Of a DNA stretch of 64,000 nt, positions 1 through 9,500 are shown in pieces. The first letter of the stretch is position 1. Each line of letters opens with the position of its first letter. The translations under genes were made by a program, and so were the position numbers. The notes under the pieces are model-generated. The model was not told the origin of the DNA and ran no database searches. It saw only the letters and a program-made list of their open reading frames with translations. Origin of the DNA: Acanthamoeba castellanii str. Neff (lineage: Eukaryota; Discosea; Longamoebia; Acanthamoebidae); NCBI RefSeq assembly GCF_000313135.1, contig NW_004457431.1, forward strand, positions 298,935 through 362,934. The letters are read 5' to 3'.

Positions 1-401
1 TGGTGGACGAGTCGTGGAACGTCAAGGTGGCCGACTTCGGCTTCGCCCGCATCAAGGAGGACAACGCGACGATGACCCGGTGCGGCACGCCGGCGTGGAC
101 GGCGCCGGAGGTGATCCGCGGCGAACACTACTCGGAGCTGGCCGACGTGTACAGCTTCGGGATCATCATGTGGGAGATGGCGACGAGGAAGCAGCCGTAC
201 GCGGGGCGCAACTTCATGGGCGTGACGCTGGACGTGCTCGAGGGCAAGCGGCCGCAGGTGCCCGCCGACTGCCCCGCCGACTACAAGGACATGATGATGC
301 GCTGCTGGAAGGGCAAGCCCAAGAAGCGCCCGAGCATGGAGGAGGTGGTCCAGTACCTCAACTCGGCTCTCGGCTCCCCCGCCACCGATGAACTCGCCTA
401 G
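1..401 (+). CDS. 3' end of a TKL-type receptor protein kinase (paralogue of the 6563-12925 gene), 5' truncated by the window
   Basis: The reading frame enters from outside the window (first whole codon at base 3) and ends at a TAG at 399-401. It encodes the C-terminal lobe of a protein kinase: the activation segment with the DFG motif (VADFGFAR), a GTPAWTAPE motif in the APE position, the helix-F motif DVYSFGIIMWE, and a final R-P-S-M-E-E segment typical of the end of a TKL kinase domain. It matches the last part of the second kinase domain of the large receptor gene ending at 12925. The match includes most silent positions over the first ~280 bases (window base 1 corresponds to base 12516), after which the C-termini diverge. 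I infer a recently duplicated or gene-converted paralogue whose upstream part (sensor, first kinase, cyclase) lies outside the window. Whether the full protein is intact cannot be judged here. Confidence 0.9.
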   Translation, partial: VDESWNVKVADFGFARIKEDNATMTRCGTPAWTAPEVIRGEHYSELADVYSFGIIMWEMATRKQPYAGRNFMGVTLDVLEGKRPQVPADCPADYKDMMMRCWKGKPKKRPSMEEVVQYLNSALGSPATDELA

Positions 402-492
402 ACTTCTGCTCGGCTTGCACTGTAAAATTAACGAATATTATTCTTCTATTTCCCTCATGTTTTCTTTTGTTGCTCTTGTAACGGAAAAAAAG

Positions 493-1035
493 ATGAAGAT
501 GAAGATGAGCACGCTTGCGTGGGTAGTGGTGGTTGCTTTGTTGGCGGTGAGCTCGGCGCAGGCGACGCTGTTCTTCTGCCAGGACAGCCAGTGGGACCCG
601 GCCCAGCCGGCCTTCGGCAGCCGGGCGAGCTTCGACCAGGAGCGCGCCCAGTTCAAGGAGCTGCGGGACTTCTTCTACAACATCACCCGCGACGTAGACC
701 TGGGCGACACCGCGGTCGAGCAGGGCGTCATCGACCAGCTGCTGGCCAAGCTCGACGCCAAGGGCTACCCTCGGGCGACCAACAGCTTCACCATCACCCG
801 CTCCAACGGCGACATCACGATGGACACCGGCCTGGGGGTCAACCCGGTCATCGATAACCACGGCGGCCGCTACTCGCTGGGCAAGCCCATGCTCTGCCGC
901 GACTTCACGCCGGTCGTGTTCGACTACACCTACGTCACCCGCGTGGCCAAGCAGGTCAAGTTCTGGTCGCAGGCCGTGCAGACCTCGGTGCAGAAGCAGT
1001 GGTTCGCCTTCCGCTGGAACATCACCTTTGAGTAA
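493..1035 (+). CDS. Small secreted protein, 180 residues, unknown function
   Basis: This is a single-exon frame ending TAA at 1033-1035. I chose the ATG at 493 because it is followed at once by a short Lys/Met-rich head and a hydrophobic core (LAWVVVVALLAV) with a small-residue cleavage site near SAQA, a classic signal peptide. In-frame ATGs also occur at 457, 499 and 505. The mature part is about 155 residues and has two cysteines plus NIT glycosylation sequons near the start and at the C-terminus. I see no transmembrane segment or GPI-like tail. An AATAAA follows the stop by about 35 bases, so the transcript end is well supported. The gene lies only ~90 bases after a receptor-kinase gene on the same strand. 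I do not recognise the family; it could be a secreted or vacuolar protein, and no function is proposed. Confidence 0.75.
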   Translation: MKMKMSTLAWVVVVALLAVSSAQATLFFCQDSQWDPAQPAFGSRASFDQERAQFKELRDFFYNITRDVDLGDTAVEQGVIDQLLAKLDAKGYPRATNSFTITRSNGDITMDTGLGVNPVIDNHGGRYSLGKPMLCRDFTPVVFDYTYVTRVAKQVKFWSQAVQTSVQKQWFAFRWNITFE

Positions 1036-1069
1036 CTGCGCTAAAATAGATCTTTTTTTAATCCTTTTT

Positions 1070-1075
1070 AATAAA
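1070..1075 (+). terminator. Poly(A) signal AATAAA of the 493-1035 gene
   Basis: A canonical AATAAA stands 35 bases after the stop and is followed by a T-rich stretch with TTTTGAT repeats (about 1082-1132). It marks the 3' end of the plus-strand transcript. The convergent squalene synthase gene ends at 1357. Confidence 0.6.
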
Positions 1076-1356
1076 GCTCGTATTTTGATTTATTTCTACT
1101 ATTTGATTTTGATTTTGATTTTTGATTTTGTTTATCGAGACTGGGTGCAAAGGCAGTGGAGGAACAAAGTGTTTTGCTGTTGGTGGCCTTCATCATGAGG
1201 CAAGTGTCATACAAAATGTTCTCTTCGTCTTCCCCTCCCTTTCTCCGCCATCCAGCTCCCTCTCTGTTGATTGCCTTCCGGCATGCGCGTGCTGCTTCTG
1301 GGTGGCGGTGTTGTTTTACAGATGCGCGGGGAGGAGATGCAGCAGGGGCGGGTCCC

Positions 1357-3889
1357 TTACTGCTGCCTTCCCCTGCCCTTGGCGATCCTCGCCCTCGCCA
1401 CGGCGATGTAGTGCCTCATCTTCTCGGCGTTCGGGTCACTCTCGGGGATCTTGTCCTCCAACTGCACACGACACACGAAGCTGAGTGTGTGCGCACACGA
1501 CAAAGAAAACAAGTTACACGCGCGGCTGGCTCTTAGGGGAGCAGACGAACCTCCTTGATGTACTGGACGAAGTAGCTGATGATGGTCTCGTAGTTACCGC
1601 CGTACATCATGATCTGGACGGCCTCGCCCTTCCTGATCTTGACCTCCCTCTTGAAGACGTCGTAGTTGTTGTAGATGCGCGCGAGCGTGGCGATGGCCAT
1701 GGCCTGCGGGAGGCCGCAGAACTTGAACACGTTGGGGTGGGTCAGGAGCATCATGTAGTCCAGGCAGTCGTTGATGTGGGCCATCGCGTTGGTGACCATC
1801 TCGTTCAGGCACTGCAGCGCCTGCTCCTTGTTCTCGGGCTCCTTGAGGTCACCGATGTTCTTCGCGTACTTACCCCTACATACAGTCCAAAGGTGAGTGC
1901 GCCGCACACACGACACACACGACACACACGACACACACGACACACACGACACACACGACACACACGACACACACGACACACACGACACACACGACACACA
2001 CGACACACACGACACACACGACACACAGACGCGTGACAGAACGCGTACCAAATATCTTTTGGGTAGAAGATGCGAGGGTTGACGGCGGTGACGTCCTCGA
2101 GGTAGTCCCTGGTGATGTTGGTCTTCTGCAAGAAGAGGCCCATGCTGTTGGCCAGTTCGTCCATCTGACCGAACTTCTCGGCTGCAAATTGAAGAAAAAG
2201 AAAAAGGGGAAGAAATGAAGTCAGCTCAATGACCACCATGGCTGCTGGCGTGGCGTTGTGGAACAGGGCGGGAGCGTACATTCGAGGCCAGAGGCGGCGA
2301 ACATCTGGCTGAGGCCGATGCCGACGAGGCCGGCGACGTAGTGGCAGTACTCGTTGTAGTCCTCAAGCGTGACGACGGTCTTCTCGCCGGCGTACTTGGC
2401 CATGCCCTCGCCCATCCTGCGGGTGATGTCCGCAATAACCTGCTGATAACTGCACGACGCGTCGGATTTAGCAGCCATAGGAGTTAGCGAAAAAAGAACA
2501 TCGCACACAAAAAGAACGAAAGCGAAAGCGAAGACTTCGGAGAGGGGCGAGGTGCGTACGCGGGCTTGAGGTCGAGGAAGACGTCGACGACGTAGTGGAA
2601 CCTTTCCAAGAGATCTCTCTCGTCCGCGTTGTCGCCGTATCCGCTCACGTTCCAGCCCTTCTCGTACAGGTGCTTGTAGAAGCTCCTCAGCTCGGGCATC
2701 TATCACATCACACAGGGGCGAGTGGGTTAGTCATCACCATCACCATCACCATCACCATCATCGTCATCATGGTCAAGCACATGGTACATGGCGGAACGTT
2801 AGTTGAAGGTGCCATGCACCTTCTTCTCCAGAGGAATAGACATATCGTCCTCGACGGTGTCCAGTCCGCGCAATACCAGGTAGAAGTTGGCAATCTGCAT
2901 GTGGAACGTGTGGTACGGTGTTAGTGGCTTGATGGGCCGAATGAATATACGGGGGAAAATGGGTCTCGGCCCAGGCAGGGCGCGTACGGGTCTTCTGAGG
3001 TCCTCGGGCAGCTCGGCGATGACGGCGGCGAAGGAGCGGGAGACCTTCACCAGCTTCTTGTAGCTGTAAATGTCGGCCTCGGACAAGTTCTTGGGGAAAT
3101 CGGGGACCTGCAACCGAAAAGGAGAAGCCCAACCACATAAAGGTTAATATTGCCATGAGATGTGCAACACATCACTAAGAGGGAGCAACTCCGTGACGTC
3201 GCACAGCAACGAGCGGCAAAGAATAATTGAAATACTTTTTGTTTTTGCCTATTTTTAAATATAATTTCCTAATTATGGAAGGCCTGTGCGCCTGCAACGC
3301 GGAAACAGAGCAAACCAAAAATAAAAATAACAAACAATAACACGAGGAGATGCATCTCGCAAGAAAATCGAGATTGAATGATCAGGTATCTATTCAGATT
3401 GAGGTAGGGAGCAGTGAAGGAGGAGTAAAGAGAAGGGGAGGGTACCTTGTAGAAGAATTTGAATTTGAGCATCTGGTAGAATTCATAGGGATGGGCCATG
3501 AGCTCCTGAGCCTTCTTGACGTAGTGGGGGAAGAGCCACTTGAAGCCGAGCAGGCCGACCGCGACGGCGATCCACACGCCCAGACGCCCGACGCCGTTGT
3601 GGCCATCGATGGCCGTGTTGGCGAAGAGGCCGAGGCCGTGGTGGTGGATGTCGGCCTCCTTGAGGTTGTTCTCGTTGGAGGTGCGCTCGACGAGGCTGGC
3701 CGCCTCTTGGGCGCTGCCCAGCCTAGCCGTGTCGTCGTGGCCATCGACGTTCTTGAAGGTTTCGATGCCCTTGACCATGTACATCTCCTCGGCGGCACCG
3801 GCAGCCGACACGGTGCAGTAGGCCCAGAAGACGAACTCGAGGAGGCAGATGAGAAAGATGGAGACCGAGAACTTGCGCCACTGCGTCAT
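1357..3889 (-). CDS. Squalene synthase (farnesyl-diphosphate farnesyltransferase) with N-terminal membrane anchor
   Basis: The enzyme joins two farnesyl diphosphates to squalene at the ER, the first committed step of sterol synthesis. Eight phase-consistent exons were read on the minus strand: 3889-3446, 3107-2988, 2894-2820, 2699-2560, 2449-2280, 2181-2049, 1875-1551 and 1461-1357, giving 503 residues. Family motifs are in order: SRSFAAVI, both Asp-rich sites (LDTVEDD and a second at NITRDYLED), [20 protein letters not shown] and QAMAIATLA. Usually squalene synthase starts close to the HPxEFY-like motif and ends in a C-terminal membrane helix. Here about 130 residues precede HPYEFY and carry two hydrophobic segments (about residues 9-31 and 103-120). 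The C-terminus (last exon, ending GRGRQQ) is hydrophilic and has no anchor. The start is the ATG at 3889; an AG just upstream allows a 5'UTR intron. Introns include a long CA-rich repeat. Confidence 0.95.
1904..2028. repeat. Intronic tandem repeat, 9-base unit CGACACACA, about 13 copies
   Basis: A nearly perfect 9-base tandem array lies wholly inside the sixth intron of squalene synthase (bases 1876-2048). Because the unit is a multiple of three it stays open in several frames and makes spurious Cys-Val-Ser type ORFs. The same unit class recurs in other introns of the window. Confidence 0.95.
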
Positions 3890-4469
3890 CTCGGCGGGTG
3901 GGGATCGAAACACGAAGAAAGCTTTCTGCGCAGCGAAAAGGAGAGATCAGATGGAATTGACCCAATTTTACCCAAATTCGTGAATGTTGATCTCGAGATG
4001 GAAGTGGATTGAAGGTGGGCGAGCGTCGGAGGAGTAATAAGAGGTGTAAGGGAACAGAAGATGACGCACTTCCGGAGTGGGAGTGCGCGAAATGGAGAAA
4101 GAGCGAAGCGAGAAGAACGAAGCGACGAGGAAGAAGTCCTCGAGGAAAAAAGAAGAAGATTTGATGGAAAAGAGATCGAGCGAAAGACCTTCGCACGAAG
4201 ATGAAGCACGGAACCGTACCTAGATGGGTTTGTGGCGGGCACTTGGAGAGAATAAGAAAGGCGGCAAAGAAGTATTACCTCCGACGCAATACCTGTGCCT
4301 GGCATTTACTGGCCAAAAACAACGGAGAGGACAAGGGTGGTGCTCGTCCATTGGTCAAATCTTATCGTTTTTGCGTCAGGCGGCATGCCAAGTATGCGGA
4401 CGATTTAGATCTTTTATTCTTTTTTCATTTTGAAATTGTATTTATTGTTATTTTTGTGTGAAAGAGCAG
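3890..4469. other. Divergent promoter/5'UTR region between squalene synthase and the UBL-UBR gene
   Basis: About 580 bases separate the two start codons, which point away from each other. The stretch must hold both promoters and 5'UTRs. A possible 3' splice site (CTGCGCAG, minus strand, near 3920) suggests a 5'UTR intron for squalene synthase. A T-rich tract precedes the plus-strand ATG at 4470. An 86-codon open frame at 4201-4461 has no recognisable content and was not called. No clear TATA element was identified. Confidence 0.5.
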
Positions 4470-6260
4470 ATGAAGATTTGGGTCAAGCCAGTGCAAGAGG
4501 GGCGCTTCGCCATCACAGTTAATCGTGATGAAAAGGTACGCAGCTGCGGGCAGATGCTCAGATGGGAGAAGGTGATGTTTTGCGCAAGCATTGACTCCCC
4601 TCGGCAGATCGAGCAGGTGAAGGCCTCGATTGAGCGCGCCAAGGGCTTCGAGGCCAAGCGGCAGAAGTTGGTGTGGCGTGGTCGCGCCCTGCAGGACGAC
4701 GCCACCGTGGCGAGCCTCAACCTCCATGAGAACGACCACCTCATCCTCCTCGTTCCTGTACTGCCCCCAATTCACAGCCCTTCAAAATCCGTCAGCCGTA
4801 CTCAGTGCCTTGCCCCCCCCCCAACAGTTGGTGAAGGAGGAAGTGTTGGACCTCCCCTTCGAGGCCCCGTTCTTGACCGGCGCGGCCGCCCCAACCGCCG
4901 CCCCTGTCCCCACGCCCACGACACCGCCCGTGGCGCAGCCGCAGCCCATTGTTGCGCCCGTTCCTGCAGTGCGTCCCCCCCTCTACAATGCAGCCTGCTC
5001 GCCATCAAAGCTAACCAAACGCCTCGTCCAGGCTGTCGCGCCTCCTGTGGCCTTGGGCACGAGCCCCGGCGCCGCGCCGATTCCGATCCCGGGCGGAGGG
5101 CAGCTAGACCTTCAGCGGATGCTCATGGAGCTGGCCACCGCCTTTACCGCATCGACAGGTTCGGTCGCTCTCGCCCGCCACAGCGCAGCAGTGGACGTGG
5201 CCCCACCATCACCATCACCAACGTGCTGACCTCTCCCCCGCTCGTTGTGTGTGCGCCCATAGGCGGGCAGACTCCGCCTGGTGCCGTGCCGCCGATTCTC
5301 ACGATCCCTCCGGTGGTTGGCGGCCCGTTTGCTGTGGGCTCGCCCTCGACTCCTACACCATCGACCCCACCTCAGCCCGCTGCGGTCCCTGCGCCCGCGC
5401 CCGTTGCGCCCCCGGCAGAGCCGGCCCTGCCCGAACCCAAGCCGGAGGACATACAGATGCTCACCGAGATGGGCTTCCCTGCGGAGAGGGCCAAGAAGGC
5501 GCTCTGGCTCCACAGGTGCGTTGGTGGTGTCGAAGTGGCCACCACCGTGTGCGCCGACTGTCGCTGCTAACGTGGGGTGCCTCATACACAGGATGAACCT
5601 CGAGGTGGCCATGGAGTGGCTGCTGATGCACTCAGAGGACCCCGACGCCGACGCGCCGCTGACCGCTGAGCAAAAGCGACAACTAGTAGCGATCTACGGC
5701 CCGAGTAAGTCCCCCCACAATCCATGGCTTCGGCTTACGCATCAGTCACGACTCTGGACTCTGCTCATTCGATGTTTCATTCCATTCGCGCTACCAGTGC
5801 AAACCATAGACCCGCGCGTGCAGCAAGCGATCGCGGCGAATGTGTGCACCTACGCCGTGACCGGCCCACACTACGCTTCGCAGGTACCCCCACCTGCCCT
5901 GCAGTGGCCATATGGGCTTCCCAATTTACCCGCCATGCCTTTTGCACGCGTACCAGACCTGGTACCAATGCTACACGTGCAATCTCTCTGGCAACGAAGG
6001 CTGCTGCGAGGCCTGCGCTCGGGTCTGCCACAAGGTTCGTGGCTGCTTCTTGGTTCCGTGTGGTGCCGTATCACTGCATCGAGCGCAAGAGCGAGGCCCA
6101 ACATGCCAACCGCACTCTCCATCGTTTCTGACAGGGCCATCAACTCTCCCGACCTCGGACCTCGTCCAGCTTCTACTGCGACTGCGGCGCGGGCGTGCAC
6201 AGCTTCAAGTGTCGCGCCCTTCGCGTGCCCACCGTCAGCAAGAGCAGCGACGCTTCGTGA
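4470..6260 (+). CDS. UBL-UBA-UBR-box protein (ubiquitin-like, ubiquitin-binding and N-recognin zinc finger in one chain)
   Basis: Nine phase-consistent exons (4470-4535, 4608-4757, 4828-4968, 5032-5158, 5263-5515, 5592-5704, 5798-5883, 5957-6034, 6135-6260) give 379 residues. Residues ~1-72 are a ubiquitin-like fold starting MKIWVK, with IEQVKASI, LVWRGRALQDD and HLILLVP matching ubiquitin's helix and beta strands. A Pro/Ala-rich linker follows. A UBA domain comes next (EDIQMLTEMGFPAERAKKAL then AMEWLL). The C-terminal part is a UBR-type zinc finger of the UBR4-like form: TGPHYASQ, WYQCYTC, GCCEACARVCHKGH, FYCDCGAG and CRAL. UBL domains dock on the proteasome, UBA binds ubiquitin and the UBR box reads N-degrons, so a shuttle or adaptor for N-end-rule substrates is inferred. 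No RING or HECT domain is present. The start is the first in-frame ATG. The stop TGA overlaps a good donor (GTGAGT), so a further exon cannot be excluded. Confidence 0.85.
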
Positions 6261-6562
6261 GTGAGTCGTGTTGCTTGTGGATCTACGGCGGAAAAATTTT
6301 CACGAACATCCGAGCCGCCAATTAACAACGTGCGTTTGCACCAAAATATCCGATTGGCGGATATCTGCCATTTAAGGCAACATGCGTTCACACGTGTATT
6401 GTGGATCCACCAGATAGAGGCCGAGGGCCGCGGGCGCACGTGCATTTACGAAAAACACGAAAGACACAAGATTAAAGGTGCAATCAAAAATCAATTAGAT
6501 CGATCAAAGGGTGAAGTGGCGAAGCAGTTCGCAGAGGACTGTGAGCTTGTGCTGCACACAAA
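6261..6562. other. Intergenic stretch, nothing recognised
   Basis: About 300 bases lie between the UBL-UBR gene and the large receptor gene on the same strand. It must hold the 3'UTR of the first and the promoter of the second. I see no AATAAA, RNA gene or repeat of note. Confidence 0.4.
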
Positions 6563-9500
6563 ATGGAAGTGCCGCGCGGGCGAGCGCGAGCGGCCACGTC
6601 ACCATCAAAGAGGACCATCTTGCTGGGACTTCTCCTGATGGGGCTGTGCTGGGGTGCGGTGCCAGCACGAGCCGTCGTTGGCGCCGGCCCCGCCAGCCTC
6701 TCCTCCCTCTTCCGCTCCTGGCGCACAGCCTACCATTACGTCCGGTTCGCGTCACCCCTTTCCTCCCCTTCCATCTCCTTCGTTCTTTGTGCCCTTCGTT
6801 TTCGTTTTAGTTTTGCCAATTTTATTATTTTATTATTTATTTTATAAACAATTCCTTGGTGGACGACCGCTCATGTACAGTGCATAACAGGGACGACCTG
6901 GACGTTTCTGTGGCTGTAGCGACCAACCTCACGGCTGCCCTCACCCAGTTCGATGACGACCTGGTCAACTTCGCGGTGGCCGAATCGGTGGTGACGGACA
7001 CCACGCTGCTCGCTCCCTTCGGCGGCCCGTTCGTGCAGCTGCCGCTCACGGCCAGCGCCATCGTGATGGGCTACCACCTGCCTCAGCTAAACGCCACCAC
7101 CGACACGCTCGTGTTCGACCTGCCCACGCTCGCGCGAATCTGGCGCGGCGACATCACCCTGTGGAACGATTCGGCCATCGCCGCGCTCAATCCCGCCATT
7201 GCGCTCAAGCTTCCCGGCGCGCCGATCGAGCTCCTCTACAAGCGCATCGCCGATCCGCTGCGCGCCGACGTGACGGCGGCGTTCACCAAGGCGCTCTGTC
7301 ACGACGCGGCCTTTGACGCGGCGTTCGAGGCTGCTGGTGGCTCGCTCTACGGCCTGCTCGGCGGCAGCGGCTACGCGGACAACAACGTGACGAACCGGAA
7401 GTCCCGCCTTCTGTCGGCGCCGTACACGCTGAGCTACTTCCGGCTGGTGGACACGATGGGCATGAGCTACTCGGTGATGAAGGACGCCAACGGCACCACG
7501 GTGGCGCCCAGCGCGACCACCGTGCAGAGCGCCCTGGCCTGGTACCGCACGACGGTGTTCGACAATCAGTTCGTGGCGGACATCAGCAACGGCGGAAACG
7601 GCAGCTGGCCGCTGACCTATCTCGCCGCGGTGGTGCTTGTGCCTTTGAACGCGAGCATAGCGACCAACTGCCCGCAGGTGAAGGACCTGTTGGACTACAT
7701 CAGCTGGACCCAGGTACGCCGAGGCTAGATAGCCATTGGTGTGGATTGGTCATTAGTGTTGATGGGCATAAATTCACACATTGTGTGTCGTGTGTCGTGT
7801 CGTGTGCGGTTTTCCAGGTGAACGATTATGCGGTGACGTTGGCGCAGAATGAGGGCTTTGTGAGTCTGGACATTGCATACCGTCGCCGTTTGATGGACAC
7901 GCTGGGCACGATCACCTGCGACAACGTGCGCGCCACTAGCTCGGCCTACGTCATCGGCCTCGGCGCGCCGCAGCCGGTCTACACAGCCTGGGCCGCCGAG
8001 TACCGGCAGAGCAATTTCAAGATGAAGTTCTTCACCGGCGATGCGCTCACCTCCACCAAGTACATGCAGACAGGTATGCCACTTGTCCGCTCAGAGTTGA
8101 TTGAACTCGTCCTGTGGGAGAGTTCGTTAACGACGGTGAGTGTTTGTGGCTTCTTCTTCTTCTTCGTGGCCGTGTGAATGCAGGCGACATCGACTTCGGT
8201 TCGACGGTGGTGCCTCTGAGCGCAGAGACCCTAGAGCCCATGCCCGATGTGATCGCCGTCAAAGTGACCGCTCACGCCTACTGCTTCACCTACAACGTAT
8301 GTTGCGGCCTCGGTCACTGTGCGTGTGTTGTGCGCTGTGTGTGTGTGAATCAGCTCTGAAACTGTGCTTCTGCGATAAACAGATCCCTGAGTTAGTTGGA
8401 CAGCCGCCAATGAACCTCACCTGGGAAGTCGTGTCGGACATTTATCTCAACAAGGTAACATTTCCACGGCCGCGAGCCTCCCAGGCCTCTCGTTTGCTGA
8501 GTCGGTTGGTGGGGGTCAGGTCAAGAATTGGAACGACACGCGCATACGAGAGCTCAATCCGGCCGTGGCACACCTCTTGCCGAACCAGGACATTATGATC
8601 CCGGTGGTCACCACGGCGCAGACCTCCGTCCAGGCGGTCATGCAAACGCTCAGCGCCCGCGTGCCCGAGTTCAACACAATGGTGCGCTTCATTCACACAT
8701 TTTACCTTTGCGACCGCACGCGCACTCAAGCTGACACCATCTTTTGGAACACACAAACACACAACACACACACACACGCACGCACACACGCACACACGCA
8801 GGTGGGTCCAGTTGCTCTGCCCACCTACCCGGTGGCCCAGCAGGACCCGAACCGAACCATCACCACCAGCGGGCTGGGCGCGATGCAGACCGCGCTCGAC
8901 AACACGAAATACATCTTCTCCTGGTGGGTCCACTTCCTCACGCTCAACTCCGCGCCCACGCTCCAATTCGCACAGATCCCCAACGCCGAGGGCCGATACG
9001 TCACACCCAACGATGTCACCATCGTGTCGGCCATCACCAACCACCAGGGCAGTCCGACCGACCTGTTCATCATGCTGTGTACGTGTAGTTCTCACACTCG
9101 GCACGCAAGCCGCACACGCACATCTGATGTTGTGCTACACTAATACTAATAACAATAATGCAGCGCCGGGACCTGACAGCTATCCGATGGTGACGTTCAA
9201 TGCGCTCATGGTGCGGTCGGAGACCCTGCCCGACCTGGCCAAGGCGCAGGCCCTCGTCGACTGGATTTATTGGACCCAAACCGACACCAACGCGAGGCAG
9301 ATTGCCCGTTCGTACGTCGATTACGTCACACCGCACACACCGCACACACACCGCACACACCGCACAGGCTTTAGTTCGTATTCATTCTTATTTGCTCTCG
9401 GATGTATGATCGCAGAGGACATATGGTGGTGGCGTCCATGGCTCAAACGGCCAAGTCCGATCTGCTCGACCAGCTGGCAACGGTCACCTCGCAGGGCGAT

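Noticed and set aside
1904..2028. Possible CRISPR array
   Set aside because: Units are 9 bases with no spacers; it is a simple tandem repeat in an intron of a eukaryotic gene.
1533..2051. Open frame with a long Cys-Val-Ser run
   Set aside because: The run comes from the 9-base intronic repeat. Exon 7 of squalene synthase ends at 1875, where the repeat intron begins.
4201..4461. 86-codon frame upstream of the UBL-UBR gene
   Set aside because: Ends in a run of Phe/Ile from A/T-rich DNA, has no domain, and lies in the expected promoter/5'UTR region.
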